A DNA stretch of 64,000 nucleotides, from the NCBI RefSeq assembly GCF_047675955.1, contig NC_132926.1, positions 9,872,576-9,936,575 on the forward strand, given 5' to 3'. A model generated the notes under the pieces. That model was not told where the DNA came from. It saw only the letters and a list, made by a program, of their open reading frames with translations, and did not search any database. The translations under genes were made by a program, and so were the position numbers. Source of the DNA: Chlorocebus sabaeus (Eukaryota > Chordata > Mammalia > Primates > Cercopithecidae). Shown one piece after another: positions 1-10,109 of the stretch (position 1 is its first letter; each line of letters opens with the position of its first letter).

Positions 1-9
1 CTAGAAAAC

Positions 10-110
10 TGTCATCTCCATTTGACAGGTGGGAGGGGCTCAGAGCTACACAGTGAGGAGTGTGGCCAGGTCGGCCTGTACTCCTAACTATAGAGCTCTC
101 CTGCCTCCCT
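10..110 (-). repeat. MIR fragment (SINE, antisense)
   Basis: The motif order (bases of a tract like ACAGGTGGG, then GGCTCAGAG, then CACACAG-like) is the reverse complement of the conserved MIR core. The copy is degraded and its ends are uncertain. Confidence 0.4.
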
Positions 111-300
111 GGACACGACAGGTCAAAGTTGTTGACTCTAAAAGGCCATATAGGGCTAAAGCAGTGATGACATCCCCTCCCCCTCTCCAGACTTCTAGCC
201 AGAATCTCAGAGTCCCCATGCTGCCCAGACCTGTGGCCACAGGGAAAGATGATCTTAACAGAGTCATTCACTTCTTTGCCTTTAAAGGAAATGCCCAGTA

Positions 301-1050
301 AACAACCTTTCTGCTTTGAATCGAGCCCAGATGGTGGGATTTTAGGCACTCAAGAGGGGGATGTCTTCAGGCCAGGGTGCCGCTGAGAAGCCTCCCTAGT
401 CACTGCCCAGGATGACAGCCTGCCCTTAAATGAACACAGTTAACCCACCACCTTCCCTCAGGGGAACAGGACGGACAGGGCTTGGCCTCTTGGCCGGCTC
501 CTGCTGTTCTGACGAGACAGGTGGGACGGGGCGGGGCGGGGCGGGGGCAGGAGAGAAAGCAGATCTCCAACCCCAACCCTGGGTGAGTGTTTCCAGCAGG
601 GTCTGGGCTGTAGTACACCTGCCTCGAATAGTTCCCTCAGCAAGGAGCTTTTCAGCCAAAATCAGGGGGACTTTTCCATCTGGACAACATCAGATTCTTG
701 TCTAACTCAGACTCAATGTAAACGCGGTGGTGGGTGGAAGGGAGCGCTGGGTGACAGGTAGTCTCGATCCCACCCCACCCCAGCACCACGAAAGCACCTC
801 CCCACGTGGAGCCTTGGAGTCCCAGCTGTGCAGTGAGCCGGGTAGACCAGATGCTCCAGAAGGATTCTTCCCAGCTCTCCCCATTAGGATACCTGTGGTG
901 TGAGGGGGCAACCTTCTGTGTGCATGTGTGGGTGGCGAGGAAGGTGTCTACCGCCTCCTGATCACTGGAGTCAGAAAATCCGAGGCCTCAAATAAGACTG
1001 GAACATGTAGGTTTGATAGGCCCTCTGAAGAAAAACAACCATCAAAGATT
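301..1050. other. Single-copy noncoding stretch
   Basis: No repeat or exon is recognised here. The only local structure is the GC-box/G4 tract at 522-549. Open frames on both strands overlap one another and have no recognisable domain, so none is called. Confidence 0.5.
522..549 (+). other. GC-box / G-quadruplex-capable tract
   Basis: Successive GGGACGGGG, GGGGCGGGG and GCGGGGGC blocks give at least four G-runs of three or more within 30 bp, plus several overlapping GGGCGG Sp1-type boxes. This is a direct sequence observation. No CpG island surrounds it, so promoter function is not implied. Confidence 0.6.
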
Positions 1051-1054
1051 TTAG

Positions 1055-1160
1055 GAGCCAGGTTGCCCTGGGTTCAAATCCCAACTCCAACACTAAGATA
1101 CTGTGTGACCTTGGGCTATCCAGGTCTGAGCCTCAGTTTCCATGTCCCCCCTTGGTTTGC
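1055..1160 (+). repeat. MIR SINE fragment
   Basis: It shows GGGTTCAAATCCC (the tRNA-derived B-box region), then CTGTGTGACCTTGGGC, then GAGCCTCAGTTTCC, the diagnostic order of a sense MIR. Confidence 0.85.
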
Positions 1161-1387
1161 CCACACCTTCCAATGGGCAGGGCTCTGTTATGACTTCTGT
1201 GGGCCCTAGGGCATTTATCTCCATGGCCCCTTACTCCAGAAAAAATTGTTGAAAATTATGAATACATTGGTATAGAGATGAATATATCCAGAGTACATTA
1301 TATTCATTTTCTCTTGTGATTTTACAGTAAATCAGAACACTTTTGTGGCCCCTGCAAGTCTGGTGGGTTCTAAGTGCTGTACAGTGC

Positions 1388-1402
1388 GGGGGGGGGGGGG
1401 GG
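1388..1402 (+). repeat. Poly(G) tract, 15 G
   Basis: Uninterrupted run of fifteen G bases in otherwise ordinary sequence. Such homopolymers are length-unstable and error-prone in sequencing. Confidence 0.95.
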
Positions 1403-1764
1403 TGAGCCACCCGCGGGGTCCTTGGATGCTTCCAACACTCAGCTGTGGGAGTTCACATCCACTGTGGAATCAAGTCTAGCAGACCTGGGAGAACCTCTCT
1501 CCTGCTACGTGTTTGTGAGGAAGCCTTGTTGAGATCAGCATTTCCCACACAGGCTGGGGCTTGGAAGCTGGGAATTTCTGGGAGTGTGGATGGGGGCTGG
1601 ATTAGGGCAGGAGGATCAGGAGCCTGCTGGTTGTGAGCTCAGTCAGATCCAGGAAGCCCGGCAGTCTGAGTTCCCAAGAAGCAAGAGCCTCACTCGGGCA
1701 CATGTAGTGCCCCAGGACCTGGGGTCCTGCACTTGCTGGGGTGATACCGGCTCACCCCATGTTA

Positions 1765-1895
1765 TTTGCTGATAACCTCCCATGGGCCAGGTCTATAACA
1801 CACCAAGTGCCTCATGTGTACAATCTCATTTAACACACGCAAGATTATTATCCCAATTTCCAAATGGGGAGACTGAGGCTTAGAAGGAGCTTACC
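1765..1895 (-). repeat. MIR SINE (antisense)
   Basis: Antisense MIR signature: tail-like AATCTCATTTAACA, then a TTATTATCCC segment, then GGGGAGACTGAGGCTTAGA. Confidence 0.75.
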
Positions 1896-1944
1896 TTCTT
1901 CTTCTAACTTATCTCCCGAGCTTCTCCTGGGGTCTGATAGAGCC

Positions 1945-2180
1945 ATTAACTGGCCCCTGCTCCATCCTCTGGGCCTTTGCACATGCCATCCCTGCTGCTG
2001 GGAACTCACTGGTCCCTTCCATATCCTTCCTTCAAGGCCCAGGTCAACCCCCCCTTCTCCAGGAAGGCTTCCCTTACTGCTTCTGCTCCTTGTGACCGTC
2101 CTGTCCTTTGAACTCCCTGGACATTTTCCATCAGTACATTTATTTCACCCAATAAATGTTTGCTGTGCATCCACCCTGAG
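1945..2180 (+). repeat. L2 (LINE-2) 3' fragment
   Basis: It contains GGGCCTTTGCACATGCC, a CCCTTCC/AGGAAGGCTTCCCT stretch and a terminal CCCAATAAATGTTTGC, the order expected of the L2 3' end in sense orientation. Confidence 0.75.
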
Positions 2181-2519
2181 CATCTTGTTGGACTCAAGAC
2201 ACAAAGATGACTGGGTCTAGGCTGGACTGGAAGGAGCTCCCGCCCTGTCCTGTTATGGGAGACGGGCATCCACGGCTTGTGACGTGACAGTGCAGACAGT
2301 ATAGTCCAGGACTTAGTGGCAGAGGACCATGAGGCTGTTGACAAGAGGAGAGAGAGCCCCCCTCTTCTGAAGGGGTGGACGTTGGAGCTGGGGATGGAGG
2401 ATTAGTCAGCATTCACCTGGCCTGGAGGAAGGGACACCAGGGAATGGCTCAGGCAAAGACCCAGCGGAGGAAGGAGCGTGGCTCTTTGTGAAGGGCACAC
2501 TGGCCTTTATTCTGTTCTC

Positions 2520-2890
2520 AGACTCACTGAGCTCAAGCCTGCCTCAACCCCTTTGCACTTGCTGTTCCCCTGCCTAGAGTGCCCTCCCTCCAGAGCCTCC
2601 CATGGCTGGAGCCTGCTCCTGGTCCAGCTTGCCTCTCCTCAAAGAGACCTTCCCTAGCCACCCGCTCCAGCACCTCTCCTGCCCCGAATCCCTCTCTGCC
2701 CACCCCTCTCCCTGATTTCTTCTTAGCACACATCACTCTCTGAAATGGTTTCTTTATTTGCAGGTTTCGCCTGTCTCCCCACTAGAATATCAACTCCACA
2801 GAGGCAGCAGGGACCGTGTCCATTCACTGTTGTGCCACCTGGAACAGATACTGGCACAGGGTAGATGCTCCATCAATATTTATGGCAGAA
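2520..2890 (+). repeat. L2 (LINE-2) 3' end
   Basis: Strong match to the L2 3' end: CCCTTTGCACTTGCTGTTCC, GAGACCTTCCCT, CACTAGAATATCAACTCC, GCAGGGACCGTGTC and CATCAATATTTATGG. It ends in the purine-rich tail annotated next. Confidence 0.85.
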
Positions 2891-2968
2891 GGAAAGAGGA
2901 AAGAAGGGGGAAGGGAGGGGAAGTGGCAGGGAAGGAGGGGAGGAGAGGAGGGGAGGAAGGAAGCGGTG
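2887..2968 (+). repeat. Polypurine (G/A) tract
   Basis: About 80 bp of almost pure G and A follow the L2 3' terminus, probably an expanded form of its GAAT/GAAG tail. Polypurine tracts of this length can adopt triplex conformations in vitro; that is inference here. Confidence 0.8.
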
Positions 2969-3650
2969 AATGAACATCAGATAGGATTTGGAAGATAACC
3001 TAAGGTATACTCGATCTGGTCATCTGAACAGTTATTTTCAAAGGGGTGGGCAGAGTGTAGGGAAGTCAGCATGGCATAGTACAAGCCAGAGCTGGGCAGT
3101 GGGGAAGCTGGTCACGTCCCGGGCTGCAGGCAGTGTTGCCTGGGCAGAAGCCAGCCTGTGGTGGCCCTATAGGGACGCAGCTGCAGCAACAGTGCCCGGG
3201 CCGCTGCCACACTCTTGTCATCTGGACCCAGCTAGAAGTCACCATGCAATGGAGCTGCTACAGAGGCCATGGAGGTCGGCTTCCACGGGCTCAGGTCAGG
3301 GAGCTGAGTGGACAGTGAGTCCAGAGCCACACAGGAAGAGTAGAGGTCCAGGAGGTCATCTGCAGAGACCACGGGGCCCGAACTCTGTTGTTCTGCTAGA
3401 ACCCAGCTCAGGACTGCACCAGAACCAGGGACACCTCCCTCCCTGGCCATCAAGGCTCTGATGTTGGTTGGAAACAGTTGTTTCGGCAGGTCCTATCTAG
3501 CTCCAGCATTGTTAAGATGTCACTGAGTGCCATCTGAAAATAGAATGCGCCTGGGCCTGCCATGGAAACACTATTGCAGGAGGAGGCGTGGCCTTCTGCA
3601 CCCGCCTGTCGATGAAAGCAGCTTTCGTCTGAATGCCTGTTCGGCCACCA
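2969..3650. other. Single-copy noncoding stretch
   Basis: No repeat, exon or RNA gene is recognised. A 157-codon frame (2988-3461) overlaps frames on both strands, has low-complexity composition and no domain; it is not called. Confidence 0.45.
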
Positions 3651-3654
3651 AGAT

Positions 3655-3865
3655 AGAGCAGGCGTTTTCCAAGAGCACCCACGTGCCAGGCACTGGGTTA
3701 AGCTCATTCCAGACATCATCGTGTTATTTTATTCTCACATCAGCTCTCTGTGGGTGGCCTCTTCTTCTCCCCATTTTATAGATGGGTAGCTGAGGGTCAG
3801 GAGGTAGTAACTGCTCAAGACCACATCTAATAGGTGATGGGGCTGGTATTTGGATCTGATGCCAG
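3655..3865 (-). repeat. MIR SINE (antisense)
   Basis: Signature order: CGTGCCAGGCACTGGG, TTATTTTATTCTCACA, CCATTTTATAGATGGG and a degraded distal core. This is an antisense MIR reading from its 3' end. Confidence 0.8.
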
Positions 3866-3926
3866 AAGCAGGTTTCATGAGTTCTCAACAGAGAGAATGT
3901 CCAGGAAACCAATCAACTTAAGAACC

Positions 3927-4050
3927 ATTCCATCCGTCCATCCATCCGTCCATCCGTCCATCCATCCATCCATCCGTCCGTCCCTCCGTCTGTCCATCCG
4001 TCCATCCGTCCATCCATCCGTCCGTCCGTCCATCCATCCATCCATCCAGT
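3927..4050 (+). repeat. CCAT/CCGT tetranucleotide array
   Basis: About 30 tandem tetranucleotides alternate between CCAT and CCGT with rare CCCT/CTGT variants. The CpG-containing unit CCGT is interspersed rather than blocked. The array translates on either strand as low-complexity sequence, so frames through it are artefacts. Confidence 0.95.
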
Positions 4051-4084
4051 GCAGTAATCGGTTATAAGAAGAGTCAATATTTTT

Positions 4085-4310
4085 CAAGCGGTTGCTGTGT
4101 GCCCAGCCCTGCGCTGAGGCTTTCTCACACGCTCTCTCAGCTAATCTTTATAATAACATTGGAAAGTAGGTACAATTCCTGCCTCCCCTTTTTTTAGTTG
4201 TGAAACTGAAGCTCAGAGAGCCCAAGCAGCTTGCCCAAGGTCACACAGCAAGGAAGAGTTAGGACAGGCACTTGAAGCCAGAGCTCCTCACACTCACCAG
4301 CCAGGCCCTG
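4085..4310 (-). repeat. MIR SINE (antisense)
   Basis: Contains TGTGAAACTGAAGCTCAGAG, TTGCCCAAGGTCACACAGCA and a preceding GTGTGCCCAGCCCTG terminus, a near-complete antisense MIR. Confidence 0.88.
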
Positions 4311-4732
4311 TGCCAGTTGGTGTTGATTCACGTGTGAATGAGGTCTAGGCCTTTCCCTAGAGGTGTTCCAGGTGGAGGGAGGTGACCTTGATGAGAATTT
4401 GGTGGCCTTTTTCTTGGAAAGGTGTTTCAGAAAACCCAGGCCTGCCTACCCCTTTTAACAAACTTCCAAAGCTGCTAAGCCAAGTGGCGATGTCTACAGA
4501 GAGGTGGAGTGTCCCAGCCCAGCTCTGCTGGCCCCACCTCCCTGCACTGGTGCCGTGGGCAGCTCCTCCAACCTGTCGGAGTGCCTCACCTTCCCCTTCA
4601 TGGGGAGAGGGGTCTCTGGGGGACGGTGCTACAGACGGGAGCCCGGCCTTGCTGCAGCTTCCCAAGGACAGCAGATGGAAGAGGCCATTTCCTTCCCTCC
4701 CCGGCCGTCAGGAACCGAGCTGTGTCATCCCC

Positions 4733-5150
4733 AGATTTACACGTTGGAGTCCTAACCCCCAGCATCCCCAAATGGGACCTTATTTGGAGACAGATTCTTC
4801 ACAGAGGCCATCAAGTTAAAATGAGCTCTTTAGGGTGGGCTGTACTCCAATATGACTGGTGTCCTTATAAAAACACAAAACGCAGACACAGAGAGACAGA
4901 TACAGGGAGATGTGAAGATAAAGGCCAAGATCAGGTGACATGTCCATAAGCCAAGGAACGCCAAGTGCCAGCAAACCGCCAGAAGCTTGGGAAGAGGCAT
5001 GGAACAGGTCCTGCCTCACAGCCTCAGAAGGAACCCATCCTGGCAGCGCCCTGATCCCGGGCTTCTGGCCTTCAGAGCAGTGAGACAATGCGCTTGTGCA
5101 GTTTAGGCTCCCCAGCGTGTCACACGTTGCTACAGCAGCCCTCATAAACT
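4733..5150 (+). mobile_element. MaLR-type (MLT1-like) solo LTR
   Basis: In order: GAGTCCTAACCCCCAG near the LTR start, GACCTTATTTGGAGAC, the CAATATGACTGGTGTCCTTA block, the CCAAGGAACGCCAAG block, then a degraded GTGAGACAAT...TACAGCAGCCCT terminus. These are the landmarks of ERVL-MaLR LTRs in sense orientation. The 5' end lacks the usual TG start. No internal retroviral genes are adjacent, so it is a solo LTR. Subfamily is uncertain. Confidence 0.8.
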
Positions 5151-5329
5151 CGTACTTCTCCGCAAGCACTCAGCAGGAGAGAGCGGCCTTCTCTGCGAGG
5201 GGCAGGCCTTCTTTGCCAGCAATCTGGGTTTTCCCACCCCATTTCTGGAATGTTCCCTGGCAGACCACAGGAGACAAGGAGGTCCCAGAGAGAGCAAGTC
5301 TTCCAGTCCAGACAGAGCCTGTGACAGTC

Positions 5330-5470
5330 CCCAGCATCCTCATTCAGTCCTCATTCAATCTTCCTGCCAACCTTAGAGGGGTTGGTGATTGCCCCCATTT
5401 TACAGATGGGAAAACAGGTCTTTGTTTCAGGTGTGGCAGAGCTGGGATTCAGATCCAATTCCCTCCTCTT
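5330..5470 (-). repeat. MIR SINE (antisense)
   Basis: CCCCCATTTTACAGATGGG followed by GGCAGAGCTGGGATTCAGAT marks an antisense MIR core. Confidence 0.8.
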
Positions 5471-5877
5471 CCAGGTCAAAGATAGAACCACCACGCTCTC
5501 CTGTTATCCAGGGGACATGACAGTGGCAATCCAGGCAGAGCAGTCCTAGTTCCCCGGGAAGTTGCCCGCAGCTGGTGCACTGAGTCCTCCTAAAGCCCTC
5601 CCGGAGCCAGGCACTGCCTGGGAAAAGCCACCAGCTGCCATCAGTGTAGCAGGGCCCACTGGGCTCAGACTGGCTGTCTGCCTCATCCCTGGATTTCACT
5701 TCCTGCAAAGCCCCTGGGCCACAAGCGACATGCCTCTATTCCTCTGCAGAGAGAAAGGTCTTAAGAGAAATGTTGTGTCTTCCGTGGGCTCTACACTCTA
5801 TTTCTCCCAGTTTGCTCTTGCCAGCTCCTTCCCCAAACCCAGTCCCAGTTGGGTAGTCAGCCACCAAGTCTGATGTC

Positions 5878-6070
5878 CATAGAGCTGGGTTCAAATCCTG
5901 GTTTTGCTTCTGCTAGCTGGGTGGCCCTGGCTAAGTCACTGTCACTCTGAGTCCTCATTCCCTTATTGGTACAACAGGGGTAATTAGAGCACCCACTTTA
6001 CAGGGCCGTTGAGGGGGAGCAAATGAAAGGATGCACGTATTGTGCTCAGCACAGCACATCACGTCCTCAT
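5878..6070 (+). repeat. MIR SINE
   Basis: Near full-length sense MIR: GGGTTCAAATCCTGG, CTAGCTGGGTGGCCCTGG, a CCTCATTCC segment, GGGCCGTTGAGGGG and a terminal GTGCTCAGCACAGCAC. Confidence 0.85.
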
Positions 6071-6261
6071 CTGTACGGTGGAGATGGAATCCTCACCTCC
6101 AAGAGCTGTTGGAAGACTTGAATGAGGAAACGCGTATGTTGCTGCCTGGTCACTGGTTGGAATTTACAAACAAACCAAGAGTATCTCCTGCTGCCAAGCT
6201 GCTCCCCAGCTTTCACAGAGCGGATCAAATGAAACAATGCAGGTGAAAGCCTCCGGCGCAT

Positions 6262-7590
6262 GGCAGGTGCCCAGCCAGCGTCTGAGCCTGAACAAACAAG
6301 TCGAGTGTTTGCCTAAGACCATGTGTGTCTGTGTGAGCACTGCTCGTGTCGGTTCACCCACCCAGGCTGCTTAGCATGCATTTACTCAGGCAATCGATTA
6401 GGAAAGGGATTTTATCTCTCAGGAATGGTGAGGGGCCTCCCAGGCCGTGTCTTGCAGGGGCAAGGCCTACCTGGCAGCAGCAGTCCCAGTACAAACCTCA
6501 AAGGAGCCCTTTGGAGTGGTTCTGGGCTGGGTATGCAAAGCTTGTGGTGTTTTCTTTGCTTGTTTATTTGGCTTATAAGCTTCTAGGATGTTCATCTGCT
6601 GGCTCTGTTCCCCCCACTCCACCCTGTGCATGATGGGAGGGACAGGGGAGGAGGTTGTCATCAGCTCATCTCTGTCCCCACTCCTCCCGAATCTCCTTGG
6701 GAGGGTAGCTGGTCTCCTGTCTGATGGGATCTAGGAGTCGGAAGTTTCCTTAGTTGATAGATGGGATACTGAGGCCCATGAAAGGCAGTCACAGCTAATG
6801 AGAAACCAAGGCAGCATGCAAGCCCAGGGCTTCTGATCCCACAAGAGAGAACACGGCTGAACAGAAAGAAGGGCTTACTGACTGACCCGAGGCAAAATGT
6901 GAGCAGAGACCTCCAGGGGAGTTGCAGGAGGATACCTTTGTGGTTGGAGACAGCCTCCTCACTGAGGCTGAGAATACTAAGAAAACCAAAGCTGGGAGTT
7001 GAGGCAGCTTGCCCTGGGTCCCAGAGCCACTGGACTGAGGCAGCAGAGTCTCGGAAGGCAGATCTCTCCTGGACAGCAGCTGGGGGTGTGGGCTTGCCTG
7101 GGATGTGCCGCTGCTGGGAGTGGCCTGTGCTGGCCAGGGGCTCTCCTTTCCGTTCCCCAAGTGGTCAAGTGTGGGCATGTGTGCTTGGCTGGTGGAGTCC
7201 GGGTGAGTTGGCCTCACTCCCAGGTTCACCTGACATTGGGTCTCCACAGCCAGCCCCTTCCCAGTGGCCTTTGATGCTGTTCCTGGAACCCGCTTGCTTG
7301 CTTTTGAACCCATCCCTTTTCTTTCCAGTTCCATGGAGCAAACCATGACCTGAAGTCCACCCTCTCCCCCGTCAATGCTGGCAGGAGATCACCACCATCT
7401 TGTCAGTGTGAGCACTGCCAACCATCCCCTGGTGCTTGCTGCCTGTGATGTAAATCCATTTTAACCAGCTCACAGCAGAGCTGCAGAGGGTCTGCTGACT
7501 TATTCTCTACCCCAAGGGCAGAAGAGGGTGAAGGTAGCTAACACAGTGCGTGGCACAAGTGCGTGCCCAATAGCCATCTGGCCTCTGCCA
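6262..7590. other. Mostly single-copy noncoding stretch
   Basis: Apart from a weak antisense MIR at about 6715-6840 (GGATACTGAGGCCC, GCAGTCACAGC), nothing is recognised. A 183-codon antisense frame (6795-7346) overlaps a 149-codon sense frame over nearly its whole length, as expected for GC-rich noncoding DNA, and has no domain. Confidence 0.45.
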
Positions 7591-7599
7591 CCCTCTATG

Positions 7600-8075
7600 T
7601 CTTCTTCTCCTGCCTTTCTTTTCTGGGCTCCCTGGGCTTCCGCCTCACTGGCCTCCCCACTGTTGTTAGGCAACACCAAGCTTGTTCCCAGGGCCTTTGC
7701 ATTGTGTTTCCCCAGCCTGGTACACACTTCCAAACTCAGTTCTTCAAGTCTGCTGTCTCCTTCTTGTCACTTAGGGCTCAGCTCAAATGTCACCTACTCA
7801 AATCACCTTCCCTGACCTCCCAGACTAAGGCCACAGCCGCCAGCCCTGGGGGCTCTCTATCATATCACCCTGTTTTATTTTCTTCATGGCATTTATTACT
7901 TTCTGAAATTGTTAATGTTTAGAATCTCTTTCCTCCCCCTATATGTTTAGCTCCAATATGATGGAGGCCTCGACTCTCACATCTACTGCTGTGACCCCAT
8001 ACGAGGAACCATGCACGGTATGCCGGAGGCAATCTCTGAGTATTAACTGGGCACACAAATGAACAAATGCAGAAG
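7600..8075 (+). repeat. L2 (LINE-2) 3' region
   Basis: Diagnostic L2 order: CAGGGCCTTTGCATTGTG, GGCTCAGCTCAAATGTCACC, ACCTTCCCTGACC, CACCCTGTTTTATTTTCTTC, GCATTTATTACTTTCTGAAA and a degraded 3' terminus. Confidence 0.88.
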
Positions 8076-8481
8076 TTCTGAGTGTATAGTGTCAAGTCTG
8101 AAGTAGCTGGCCTTGCTAGCAAGATGTTTCTTTGAAATTTTATGGTTTACCTTTAAATGTCACATGAATTTTGCATGGTCATGCATCGTCTGCATGTTTG
8201 TTTTAATTTTTTGAAATGGATTTTTGCCTCCATAAAGATGAGTAAAACGAAGGCTCTTGGAGGGTGCAGTTCACTTCTCCTGTAGCCTTGTAAACTCTTG
8301 CACTATATTGGAGAATCACAGATCTGGCTCACATGCTGGCAAAGTGCACAGACTCTATGCATGACACATTATAGGGAAACGGTCCTTCCTGCCCACTGCC
8401 CATGGGGTATAGACTGAACCAACCATTTAGGAGAGCAATTTGGCAGCATCCAATAAAATGGAAAATGTACATACTCAAAAC

Positions 8482-9152
8482 CATGGTAGACTACAAAAAA
8501 TGGCCCCAATTCCTCCCCTCCCTGTGTTCATACCCTTTGCAATGTGACTTGCCATTCTTCCTATCAAGAAGCAAGTTTTCCAGCCTGAGCAATATAGTGA
8601 GACCTCTACTCTACAAAAAATTTAAAAATCAGCCAAGTGTGGTGATGAGCACCTGTAGTCCCAGCCACTCGGGAGGCTGGTGTGGGAGGATCATTTGAGC
8701 CCAGGAGACAGACTATAGTGGATTTTATTTTCCCATCTGTTGAATCTGTGTGGTCTCCTGACCTGCTCTGGCTGATAGAAGGAAACATGAGTGGTGGTGA
8801 GCCAGTCCTAAGCCCAGACTTGAAGAAGCCCTCAGTAATTCCACTCTCTCTCAGGCCCCTATCTCCACCATGAGAATGAAGCCAAGCCAGTCTGACTGAG
8901 GAAGAGAGGTCACATAAAGCAGAGATGAATTTCCCAGCTAAGGCCCTCCAAGACCAACCAGCCCCCAGCTGACGCACCAGCCAGCCCTGAATACATAAGT
9001 AACACTCAGCTATGATCAGTTCAGCTGAGGTCAGATCAGCAGAACTACCCAACCAACAGTTGACTGATGAGAATAAATGATTGTTGTTTTAAGTCATTAA
9101 ATCTTGAGTTGTTTGTTGCACAGCATTGTTGTGGCAATAGATGACTGATATA
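8482..9152 (+). mobile_element. MaLR-type LTR inserted in L1
   Basis: Starts with CATGGTAGACTAC, carries CAATGTGACTTGCC and ends with ATGATTGTTGTTTTAAGTC then CAATAGATGACTGATA, the classic MaLR LTR terminus. A short AAAAC occurs on both sides (8477-8481 and 9153-9157), as a 5-bp retroviral target duplication would. It is itself split by an Alu monomer. Confidence 0.7.
8575..8707 (+). mobile_element. Alu monomer (FLAM/Alu left-arm fragment)
   Basis: Only a single Alu arm is present: CCAGCCTGAGCAATATAGTG, CTACAAAAAATTTAAAAATC, CACCTGTAGTCCCAGCC and GATCATTTGAGCCCAGGAG. It lacks the usual 5' start, the right arm and a tail. It is either an old free monomer or a truncated AluJ. Confidence 0.75.
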
Positions 9153-9523
9153 AAAACTTGATGGTTCCACTCCTTGGACTCTACCTTGAGAAACACACAC
9201 ATATCAGCAAAGGAAGCAAGGACAAGGATGTTTGCTGCACCATTGCAACAACAAAACACCACAAGCAAACCTAAGTATACAGCAGTAGGAAAATTGATTC
9301 ATAAACTATGATTCATCCTTACAATGGAGTTCTAACCAACACAAAGAACAAGACAGATCAACATGTACTGACATGGCAAGACCTCTAAGAGAGTTTGATG
9401 GTTGAGAAAAGCAAGCTGAAGAATGATTTGTACAGCATTTTATCTTGCATGTAAGAACATACCCATAAAAACACATACCGGATATTTGTGGTGGGGGGGA
9501 CGTGTCTGCAAATATAAAGAAGG

Positions 9524-9828
9524 GGCCAGGCATGGTAGCTCACGCCTGTAACCCCAGCACTTTGGGAGGCCGAGGCAGGCAGATGGCTTGAGCTCAAGAG
9601 TTCAAGACTAGCCTGGGCAACATGGCAAAACCCTGTCTCCACACACACACACACAAAATACAAAAATTAGTTGGACATGGTGGCATGCGTTTGTGGTCCC
9701 AACTACTTGGGAGGCTGAGGCAGAAGGATCGCTTGAGCCTGGGAGCTGGAAGTTGCAGTGAGCTGTGATCACACCACTGCACTCCATCTTGGGCCGTAGA
9801 GCAAGACCCTGTCTCAAACAAATAAAAA
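9524..9828 (+). mobile_element. AluJ-like element
   Basis: Complete dimeric Alu starting GGCCAGGCATGGTAGCTCAC, with ACACACACACACA between the arms in the middle A-rich linker and a CAAATAAAAATA tail. GAGCTCAAGAGTTCAAGACTAGCC is typical of old AluJ copies. AAGAAGG occurs on both sides as a likely target duplication. Confidence 0.9.
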
Positions 9829-10109
9829 TAAGAAGGACGTTTGAGAAGAAACAGGGGGTCATGAAGGGATCTCTCTGTGCAGTCATGGGAGTCTCCAGTC
9901 TTACAGTAAGCATTTTTTCTATTCTTGCAAGATGAATGCATTTGTGTATATTACTCATGTGATAAACCATTCGAGTTTTAAAAGTTAGGTTAGGAGAGGT
10001 AGAGATAATGGCACATGATCCTCTAATCCCCTCCCAAATTTCTAAGGTCTTCTCATGGGAGTGTCAAGGCCTTGGTTCAAGACTCCCCACATTTCATTTT
10101 CAAAATCCC

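Larger units (their letters stand above)
8330..9965 (+). mobile_element. L1M 3' fragment, split by an LTR and an Alu
   Basis: The pieces at 8400-8481, 9153-9523 and 9829-9965 join into one sense L1 3' segment: AGCAATTTGGCAGCAT, a CCACTCCTTGGACT segment, GGATGTTTGCTGCACCATTG and ACAATGGAGTTCTAACC all occur in old L1 3' ends in this order. The gaps are an MaLR-type LTR (8482-9152) and an AluJ-like copy (9524-9828), both later insertions. Confidence 0.75.

Noticed and set aside
1055..1160. tRNA-like B-box (GGTTCAAATCC)
   Set aside because: It belongs to MIR, a tRNA-derived SINE; no cloverleaf can be formed.
6795..7346. 183-codon open frame on the minus strand
   Set aside because: A 149-codon frame occupies the other strand over almost the same bases; composition is that of GC-rich noncoding DNA, and no family is recognised.
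9385..9970. Several 75-120 codon antisense frames
   Set aside because: They are the well-known open frames of antisense Alu; similar Alu frames at 10556-10909, 46365-46617, 56337-56835 and 63260-63565 were dropped for the same reason.
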